Positions 1 to 5,279 of a stretch of DNA of 11,705 bases are shown piece by piece. Positions within the stretch are counted from its first letter, which is position 1, and the number at the start of each line of letters is the position of its first letter. The translations under genes were made by a program, and so were the position numbers. The notes below the pieces were generated by a model. The model was not told the origin of the DNA. It searched no databases and was given only the letters and a program-made list of their open reading frames with translations. This DNA comes from Spirogloea muscicola (Eukaryota; Streptophyta; Zygnematophyceae; Spirogloeales; Spirogloeaceae), in the NCBI GenBank assembly GCA_009602725.1, contig WELB01000297.1, forward strand, positions 22,357 through 34,061, given 5' to 3'.

Positions 1-260
1 CTCCCTTTCCCCTCCGCCATCCCTCATCCTGCCACTGCTGCCAGGCCAGGTCGACAAGACCCTCATCGGCACTTCCGGCCATCCTTCCCCACCCCCCCAT
101 CCCTCCTGCTATGGATGCTGCCTCACTCCTCCTCTAGCAGCTCCAGCAGGACAGGATGTCAAGGCCCCAATCGTGGCACTTCCAGCCCTCTTCTCCCCCC
201 CACCCCCTCCATTCCTCCTGGCACAGCTGCTGCCTCACTCCACTAGCAGCTCCAGTAGAT
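1..260. repeat. Degenerate 107-bp tandem repeat (minisatellite)
   Basis: Two to three pyrimidine-rich units follow each other with a period of 107 bp. The motif GGCACTTCC occurs at 68 and again at 175. The stretch GGACAGGATGTCAAGGCC at 151 matches a diverged version around 44-61. CTGCCTCACTCC and TAGCAGCTCCAG recur near the end of each unit. The units have many substitutions and small indels. No open frame crosses them convincingly. The array is cut by the left edge of the window, so the total copy number is unknown. Confidence 0.7.
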
Positions 261-283
261 GCTAGATGCTAGCTGCTACGTCA

Positions 284-372
284 TAAGATGTGCTTACCTC
301 TGTACTTGGCCATACTGGCCTTCGATTGTTTCAAATACACGAAATTTCTTTCTATGGGCGAGCTCATCTTCT
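284..372 (+). repeat. Orphan gamma-type retroelement tail with GGCCA hairpin
   Basis: This plus-oriented tail has no coding part left. It contains TGTGCTTACCTCTGTACTTG followed by a hairpin, GGCCA (308-312), loop TAC, TGGCC (316-320). It ends with TTTCTTTCTATGGGCGAGC. The same order is seen at 3586-3680 (plus) and 2562-2607 (minus), where a protein C-terminus lies just upstream. It lies tail to tail with the minus-strand array that starts 31 bp further on. Upstream of it is the minisatellite, so this copy is truncated to its 3' end. Confidence 0.65.
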
Positions 373-404
373 TGCGAGCGCTGCAAACTAAGTGAGAGAA
401 GGAA

Positions 405-524
405 GAAAGTGCTCGCCCATTGAGAATAGGGGCTGGAAAAGCCAGCCCAAAAAAGAATCAAAAAAGGACGAGAAGGGGGCCAGGGGAAGCGCTACGAAAA
501 ACAAGCACACAAAGAAACAAAAAA
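405..524 (-). mobile_element. Tail-only alpha retroelement copy (U1)
   Basis: This 120-bp unit repeats the 3' untranslated region of the next unit, with positions 421 and 541 starting the same sequence. It has the hairpin GGGCTGG (430-436), loop AAAAG, CCAGCCC (442-448), then GAAGGGGGCCAGGGGAAGCGCT and an AAACAAGCACACAAAGAAAC stretch. It stops before the stop codon of the element, so it is a severely 5'-truncated copy. Its 5' end abuts the tail of U2 directly. Confidence 0.75.
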
Positions 525-838
525 GAAAGTGCTCGCCCATTGAGAATAGGGGCTGGAACAACCAGCCCGAAAAAGAATGAACAGAGTACGAGAAGGGGGC
601 CAGGGGAAGCGCTAAGTAACAGAAACAAAGCTGCTACGAGACACTCAGTAACCCCTGCTAAGCAGCCGCAGATCAGAGATGCTGGGCTCCTGGAAGTGGG
701 TCCCCTGGCCAGAGCCAGAGGCAGCAGCGAGGGCTCTGCCGGCACGAAGGTGCAGCGCCCGGGCCATGGACCTCTGCAGCGAGACGGCCAGGCGCATTCG
801 ATACACTTGCGCCAGCGACCCGGCTGCAGGGAAGTCAA
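525..838 (-). mobile_element. 5'-truncated alpha copy with last ~64 codons (U2)
   Basis: Reading on the minus strand, a coding tail from about 838 to the TGA at 647-645 encodes the C-terminus of the retroelement protein. It starts VDFPAAGSLAQVYRMRLAVS, runs through a basic region (LQRSMARALHLRAGRALAAAS) and ends SDLRLLSRGY. The 3' untranslated part follows, with hairpin GGGCTGG (550-556), loop AACAA, CCAGCCC (562-568), and the terminus at 525. It matches U3 closely. The 5' truncation point near 838 joins unit U2b without an intervening tail. Confidence 0.8.
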
Positions 839-1001
839 CAACAAAGCAGCTACGGATCACTCAGTATCCCCTGCTAAGCAGCCTCAGGTCAGAGCCGCTA
901 GGCTCCTGGAAGTGGGTCCCCCGAGCCCGCCGCCGGAGCGCCGGAAGGTGTGCCCTTCCCACTGTTTTGTGGCGCAAGTACTCTGACCACCCTCCAGGAA
1001 G
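839..1001 (-). mobile_element. Rearranged alpha fragment lacking a tail (U2b)
   Basis: This fragment encodes on the minus strand the terminal residues RARGTHFQEPSGSDLRLLSRGY, ending at a TGA near 863-861, so it is a diverged alpha C-terminus. Upstream of THFQEPS the sequence no longer matches the other copies, which suggests a rearranged or foreign piece (about 930-1000). Unlike its neighbours it has no hairpin tail on its 3' side. It runs directly into the truncated end of U2, so the junction near 839 is probably a deletion or template switch. Confidence 0.6.
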
Positions 1002-1002
1002 A

Positions 1003-1885
1003 AAGGGCTCGCCCATTGAGAATAGAGGCTGGAAAAACCAGCCCGAAAAAGAATGAACAGAGTACGAGAAGGGGGCCAGGGGAAGCGCTGAGAAACAGAA
1101 ACAAAGCAGCTACGAATCACTCAGTAACCTCTGCTAAGCAGCCGCAGGTCGGACATGCTAGGCTCGTTGAAGTGGGTCCCCTGGCCAGAGCCAGAGGCAG
1201 CAGCGAGGGCTCTGCCGGCACGAAGGTGCATCGCCTGGGCCATAGACCTCTGCAGCGAGACGGCCAGGCGCATTCGATACACTTGCGCCGGCGACCCGGC
1301 TGCAGGAAAGTCTACCGGCTCCCCATGGAAGCGACGGGCGATGGTGTGGCGGGCGAGCTGGGTGAGCAGCTCGAGCCACCGAGCGCCCAGCGCCCCATGG
1401 GTATCAATGGCCAACGGGAAAAACTCGTCTTCCCGCGGATGGTCTGCATGCTTCAGCTCTTTAGCCCGCGCCGCGCAGGCGACCGCATACCCAGCCTTGG
1501 TGGCACAATGAGCTGGGTGTGAGCGGTCGTAGGCATCAGTGGTCACCACGTCCAGGAGAAGACGTGGCCCGCCGGCCTGTGGGGTGGCCACCAGGTCCAC
1601 ACGCCGGGCGTGGAGACCGTCGGCCCTTTCCTGGATCGGCATGATGCCGGAGTGCTCCGCTGCCACGGAGAAGCCAGCCTCCAACAGGATGCCATGCATC
1701 ACATCGCGGAGACGGTCGTGGGCCGCTGTCCGCTCTCCGCCGTCGGAACAGCGGAGAACATGAGCAGCCAGCTCTCCAGGCTCGGCCCCGCGCTCGCCAC
1801 ACTCACATTGACGCACACCCTGGAGACATGGCGGCGGTAGGCCTAGGAGCCGGTGGACGGCACTGCGGAATACCTCGTCCGGGAG
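1003..1885 (-). mobile_element. Longest alpha non-LTR retroelement copy (U3)
   Basis: This is the longest alpha copy. On the minus strand it runs from about 1885 to a tail ending near 1003. It holds an open frame for the C-terminal nuclease region (stop at 1123-1121), a 3' untranslated part matching U1 and U2, and a weaker hairpin GGCTGG (1027-1032), loop AAAAA, CCAGCC (1038-1043). The reverse transcriptase, expected upstream, is missing because an inverted beta copy begins at about 1905. Other copies share the same 3' end and differ in 5' length, which is the pattern of target-primed reverse transcription with 5' truncation. Confidence 0.75.
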
Positions 1886-1888
1886 AGT
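1121..1888 (-). pseudogene. C-terminal zinc-finger and restriction-like endonuclease region of a non-LTR retroelement ORF
   Basis: About 255 residues are open from LPDEVFRSAVHRLLGLPPPC to SDLRLLSRGY. Near the start is a CEC...HVLRC pattern (C-x-C-x12-H-x3-C), then AHDRLRDVM, then RRVDLVA and LLLDVVTTD with the two aspartates 15 residues apart (D-x14-D), then a K-rich segment (TKAGYA, RAKELKH). The order zinc knuckle, RHN-like motif, PD-x(12-14)-D and K is known from the restriction-like endonuclease that follows reverse transcriptase in R2-, CRE- and NeSL-type elements. That endonuclease nicks a specific target. A basic amphipathic tail ends the protein. Part of the open frame (1888-2041) is only antisense of the inverted beta copy. 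There is no reverse transcriptase, so this is a truncated gene. I am confident of the retroelement origin and less sure of the exact clade. Confidence 0.65.
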
Positions 1889-1922
1889 GAGAGTGAGAGT
1901 GAGAGCAGCCAGCTCTCCAGGC
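1883..1922. repeat. Inversion junction with GTGAGA microsatellite and 20-bp repeat
   Basis: The minus-strand alpha copy and the plus-strand beta copy meet here 5' end to 5' end. The junction holds about three GTGAGA units (1883-1902). Then comes GAGCAGCCAGCTCTCCAGGC (1903-1922), an exact copy of 1762-1781, which belongs to the alpha coding sequence (PGELAA on the minus strand). The repeated piece suggests a template switch or microhomology-mediated join. Confidence 0.6.
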
Positions 1923-2365
1923 GATGCCTTCGCGGCACTCGCCATTGACGTACACGGGGCCTTCGGCAGTGGCTGGTTGGATCTCCTCCAGCGGCTTGGC
2001 CGGGAGGCCATCGAGCGGCGGCAGGGCTCGCCAGATTTCAATGCTGCCGGCTCCCTCTCGCAGGTCTTTCGGACGAGGCTGGCGGTCTCGCTGCAGCGCT
2101 CTTTGGCTCATGCGGTCCACGCGCGCGCTGGCCTTGCTATGGCTGCTACTTCCGGGTCTCGACAGAGTGCCGCTTTTCCCGCTTCGGGTTACTCTGATCT
2201 GCTGTTGCTCACACGTGAATACTGAGCATCCATCTGCATCTCCCTCCGCAACGTCTTGTGCTTTGTAGCGTAGTCCTTTTCCGGCACTTTTTCCTTTGGC
2301 TTTCGACATTGTCCATTCTTTTTGGGTTGGCTTTGCCAGCCCCTCTTCTCTATGGGCGAGCTCTT
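1905..2365 (+). mobile_element. Inverted beta retroelement copy with tail (U4)
   Basis: This plus-strand copy is inverted with respect to the alpha copies. It carries the C-terminal coding part (to TGA 2223-2225), about 95 bp of 3' untranslated sequence, CATTGTCCATTCTTTTTGGG, and a hairpin GGGTTGGC (2324-2331), loop TTT, GCCAGCCC (2335-2342) with one G-T wobble. The terminus is CTATGGGCGAGC near 2351-2362. Its 3' untranslated part matches the beta copy on the minus strand (3078-3208) and not the alpha copies. Confidence 0.7.
1920..2225 (+). pseudogene. Beta retroelement C-terminal fragment (inverted)
   Basis: The frame GDAFAALAIDVHGAFGSGWL... aligns without gaps at its start with the alpha protein stretch EDEFFPLAIDTHGALGARWL and continues with LLQRLGREAIERR. 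It then reads NAAGSLSQVFRTRLAVSLQR and ends FPASGYSDLLLLTREY before TGA (2223-2225). It therefore covers only the last ~100 residues after the endonuclease core. The nuclease motifs and the reverse transcriptase are missing. The frame is open upstream into the GTGAGA junction, but that extension is not homologous. Confidence 0.65.
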
Positions 2366-2549
2366 CTCTTTTGAGGCCCTCTGGACATTGCCCACTCTTT
2401 TCTGGGCTGTAGTATTATGTACCCGCTTTGGTTTAGATTGCCCTAGACTGCCTAAACAATGTACCGGCTTGAATCAAGAAATAAGTGCCCGCCCATTGAG
2501 GATAGGGGCTGGAAAAGCCAGCCCAAAAAAGAATGAACAGAGTACGAGC

Positions 2550-2735
2550 CTGGCCCCAGAAAGAAACACATGTAGGCCAAATGGCCAAATACAAAGGCAA
2601 GCACATCTAAAGATTTACATAACCTACAGCAGATCGACCCGCTCAATAACCACGGGTCAAAACATAAAGGTCACTATTCGATGCATGAACACTAGATGCC
2701 AGAAACGGAGCCCGTCTGCCACCAACTAGAGCTAA
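2550..2735 (-). mobile_element. Gamma retroelement copy nested inside an alpha tail (U6)
   Basis: On the minus strand this insert encodes GGRRAPFLASSVHASNSDLY then VLTRGY and a TGA at 2645-2643. This parallels the beta ending GSRRSASFPASSYSDLMLLT. Its 3' part has GATGTGCTTGCCTTTGTATT, a GGCC-loop-GGCC hairpin (2575-2586) and TTTCTTTCTGGGGCCAGG. The plus-strand sequence from 3510 (SVSDLYVLTSGYRAG, AGCGGGTC, then the same tail) is its closest relative. Alpha 3' sequence on both sides shows it inserted after the alpha copy. Confidence 0.65.
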
Positions 2736-2792
2736 AAGGGCCAGGGGCCAAGAAAAACAAGCACACAAAGAAACAAAGCAGCTACGGATCAC

Positions 2793-3001
2793 TCAGTAAC
2801 CCCTGCTAAGCAGCCGCAGATCTGAGATGCTGGGCTCCTGGAAGTGGGTCCCCTGGCCAGAGCAGAGGCAGCAGCGAGGGCTCTGCCGGCACGAAGGTGC
2901 AGCGCCCGGGCCATAGACCTCTGCAGCGAGACGGCCAGGCGCATACGATACGCTTGCGCCAGCGACCCGGCTGCAGGAAAGTCTACCGGCTCCCCGTGGA
3001 A
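2793..3001 (-). pseudogene. Alpha C-terminal fragment with one-base frameshift
   Basis: The minus-strand sequence encodes HGEPVDFPAAGSLAQAYRMR, then the basic segment up to ALAAAS. One base is then missing relative to U2 and U3 (plus strand CAGAGCAGAGG against CAGAGCCAGAGG, near 2860-2866). After the shift the frame continues GTHFQEPSISDLRLLSRGY to the TGA at 2795-2793. The coding part is thus broken as well as 5'-truncated. Confidence 0.65.
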
Positions 3002-3077
3002 GGAAGTGCTCGCCCATTGAGAATAGGGGCTGGAACAACCAGCCCGAAAAAGAATGAACAGAGTACGAGAAGGAAGA
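3002..3077 (-). mobile_element. Tail-only alpha copy (~76 bp)
   Basis: This is an alpha tail without any coding part: GAAGTGCTCGCCCATTGAG, hairpin GGGCTGG (3027-3033), loop AACAA, CCAGCCC (3039-3045), GAACAGAGTACGAGAAG. It lies between the truncated end of U5 and the terminus of the next (beta) tail. It is the shortest unit in the array. Confidence 0.7.
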
Positions 3078-3481
3078 AGGCTCGCCCATAAAGAAAGAGG
3101 GGCTGGCAAAGCCAGCCCAAAAAGAATGGACAATGTCCAAAGCCGAAGAATGAGAAGCCGAGGAAGGACTCCTCTACTCTACCAATCACGACAACATACT
3201 AGGGAAGCTCAGTACCCGCGAGTGAGCAACATCAGGTCCGAGTAGCTCGAGGCAGGGAAGGAGGCACTCCGCCGAGACCCGGAGGCCGCGGCCAGAGCGC
3301 GTCCTGCGCGCGTGTGGACAGCGTGGGCAAGGGATCGCTGGAACGATACCGCCAAGCGCATGCGAAAGACCTGGGCGAGCGACCCGGCGGCGTTGAAGCC
3401 GGGCAGCGCCCCGGGCGGACCCGACCGCCGATCAATAGCCTGACGAGCAAGCCGCTGGAGGAGATCCAGCCAGCGGCTGCC
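3078..3481 (-). mobile_element. Minus-strand beta retroelement copy (U8)
   Basis: The tail has the best hairpin of the window: GGGCTGGC (3100-3107), loop AAA, GCCAGCCC (3111-3118), an uninterrupted 8-bp stem. It is followed by AAAAAGAATGGACAATGTCC, matching the beta copy at 2300-2323. The coding C-terminus lies upstream on the minus strand (3481-3209). The copy ends at the single N (3482), beyond which a gamma fragment runs on the opposite strand. Confidence 0.75.
3209..3481 (-). pseudogene. Beta retroelement C-terminal fragment
   Basis: The minus strand reads SRWLDLLQRLARQAIDRR, a short spacer, FNAAGSLAQVFRMRLAVSFQ, then RSLAHAVHTRAGRALAAAS, and ends FPASSYSDLMLLTRGY at TGA 3211-3209. This is about 90 codons. 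It matches the inverted beta copy at 1920-2225 and, more distantly, the alpha copies. It starts abruptly at the N, so the endonuclease core and reverse transcriptase are missing. No frameshift is visible inside this piece. Confidence 0.7.
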
Positions 3482-3482
3482 N

Positions 3483-3680
3483 CTTGTCGATTGCCGTCCG
3501 GTAGTCGAGCATCAGTTAGCGACCTCTATGTGCTGACTAGTGGTTACAGAGCGGGTCAGCTTAAAAGCAGGTGACGTACATTGGTCAATGTGCTCGCCTT
3601 TGTACTTGGCCACACATGGCCTCCCCATCTCTTAATATACAAGCATTTCCCATTGGGAGAGCCGCTTTCTTTCTCCCCAC
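3483..3680 (+). mobile_element. Decayed gamma copy with lost stop codon (U9)
   Basis: The plus strand encodes SGSRASVSDLYVLTSGY, the gamma C-terminus. The expected TGA after GY is AGA here (about 3548-3550), so the frame runs on to a TGA near 3574. The tail follows: CAATGTGCTCGCCTTTGTAC, hairpin GGCCA (3608-3612), loop CACA, TGGCC (3617-3621), and a worn terminus CATTGGGAGAGCCGCTTTC. Only ~20 codons of the protein remain. Confidence 0.55.
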
Positions 3681-3786
3681 TCCATACTCCAGGCCGAGAT
3701 CACATGAACAAACTCCCAAACCGCCATGTGCACTCGTGAACCTGTGCACTGTCCTGGCAGGCCTCTGATTCCTTTATCAGTCTTTT

Positions 3787-3840
3787 TTGAGCTGGCTGTT
3801 CCAGGCCCTATCCTCCATGGGCGAGCCCTTTCTCTGATTC
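3787..3840 (+). repeat. Orphan alpha-type tail, plus strand
   Basis: GAGCTGGCTGTTCCAGGCCC, then CTATCCTCCATGGGCGAGCC and CTTTCTC match the reverse of the alpha tails. The hairpin is decayed to CTGG (3792-3795)/CCAG (3801-3804). No coding part is recognisable upstream. This is the last retroelement piece I can see at the right side of the cluster. Confidence 0.55.
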
Positions 3841-5279
3841 CGCTTTCTGGGTTTCCATGGTGGCCGTCACTCTATGTACACTCAGAAGGCTGCGGACAGC
3901 CGTGCCCGTATACGGCACAGGCCGACCCCTGTGTCTATGGGAGCTGTGCGACTAAGTGAGAGCTACTGCATCTTCAGCTGCGTAGCTTCTTCTGCTGTTG
4001 CCGTCCTGCCCCAGCACGTAGTGCTGCTAGTGTTATTGCCCGATCACAGCCGCTGCCCGCTTGGAGCGCACTTGCCTGCACGCTTGTGACCACGCACGCC
4101 TCCTGCCTGGCCAACCGCGTCAATTTTGTGGTGACCCGCAGGCAACCACCCTATATCTGATCGGGAAGGGACTGAGATGGTGGACAAGTAGGAGAGAAAG
4201 CGCTCCTACAGGACAGCAGGTGTGAAAGGCCAGCCCCAATACGTTGCACTGGTTTACGCATGAAAGCTTTGTCTGGTTACCGTATCCAGAGACCTCAAGG
4301 ATGCCTTCCATCTCGCTACTATGAAAGGAACGAGTTGTCCTACAATGTGATTTGGTCTGCTTCTCCCAGCTTGTTGTGACGCTCTCAAGATCACCACGCA
4401 CCTCAATCTCAAGCACCACACCAAAGTGTAAGTAGATGGATGATGACTTAGGCTCAGGCTCCTGTGCCACCCGCAAGCTATACTAAGATTATCCACGGAG
4501 TCAACAAATTTGCTTGGGGTGGAGAGTACAGATCAGGTGTCCAAAAATATGGCACTCTCATGTCTTGAGCGTGTTTCTCTGATAGAAGACGTGTATCTCG
4601 TTAACATACATTCGATGCACGGTAACAGGAAGTGTTCTTATAACATGCTTACTGTGTGGTAAAGTAGTGTTTGGCGATTGGTCTACGTGCTTCTAGAGTT
4701 TGACACACTTCGTTATACCGTATCGTTTTCGCTTCACCTCCTTTAGATTGACTGGCTAGGTGTTCGAGGTTCGAAAGCTGCTGTCTTCTTGGAATCTCTG
4801 TTGACAACCTAAGCTACCACACACTTCATCAGATTGTACTCTATCCTCGACTTATACCTGGTGTCATTCCTCAACGCAAGGAGTCCGACGATTGCTGTCT
4901 TCTCCACTCTTTCTATGACACTTATCTCTGTATGTCAACAGAGATATCCTGTTCAACACGATTACAGCTGCCGAGATGAATGCTGACTCTGCAGATTGCA
5001 TTTTATTGCTTGTATTGTAGGAGCAAGTCACTTTCACTAGGGGCAACAGTAACGAGTCAAGGTCGATATATTATTGGCCGTTGTTGATCCAACGAGTACA
5101 TATATTGCTACTACCACGCTCCACAATGTGAAAGAGTCTTCTGATCAAGGTACAGCCTTACACTACAAGGAGCGTGGCTTTCTATGACGGTGTCGTATGT
5201 TTGCATAGGGGACTACATCTAAAGTAAGGCTGATGTGTAAAGTTCTTGAATGACAAGTATTTACAGGATGTGGAGGAGC
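3841..5279. other. Intergenic stretch without a recognisable gene
   Basis: I find no protein family, tRNA or retroelement piece here. The longest open frame is on the minus strand (4476-4120, ~118 residues, starting MRVAQEPEPKSSSIYLHFGV). It has no recognisable domain, and I would not call it a gene without homology. The part from about 4500 is more AT-rich than the flanks. Minus-strand TGTAA at 5265-5261, shortly after the stop of the beta-helix gene, is a possible polyadenylation signal of the green-algal type, although it is closer to the stop than usual. Confidence 0.4.

Larger units (their letters stand above)
2478..3001 (-). mobile_element. Alpha copy split by a nested gamma insertion (U5)
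   Basis: The 3' tail (2478-2549) has hairpin GGGCTGG (2506-2512), loop AAAAG, CCAGCCC (2518-2524) and GAACAGAGTACGAG. The alpha 3' untranslated sequence resumes only at about 2736 (AAGGGCCAGGGG, then AAAAACAAGCACACAAAGAAAC). It continues into the coding C-terminus up to about 3001. The intervening 186 bp are a gamma copy. The 5' end abuts the next tail at 3002. Confidence 0.65.

Noticed and set aside
458-844. 128-residue minus-strand open frame
   Set aside because: It is out of frame with the homologous C-terminal coding sequence of U2 (645-838) and only runs through the repeated tails.
1888-2041. N-terminal 50 residues of the minus-strand 306-residue frame
   Set aside because: This part is antisense of the inverted beta copy, so it is not original retroelement protein.
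405-3118. Regularly recurring ~20-bp palindromic repeats as a CRISPR array or integron attC sites
   Set aside because: Spacing ranges from 73 to over 1000 bp, the pieces between are homologous element fragments, and the window is eukaryotic with spliced genes. Retroelement tails explain them.
4750-4780. GTTCGAGGTTCGAAAGC as a tRNA T-loop
   Set aside because: No 5-bp T-stem, acceptor stem or anticodon arm can be built around it.
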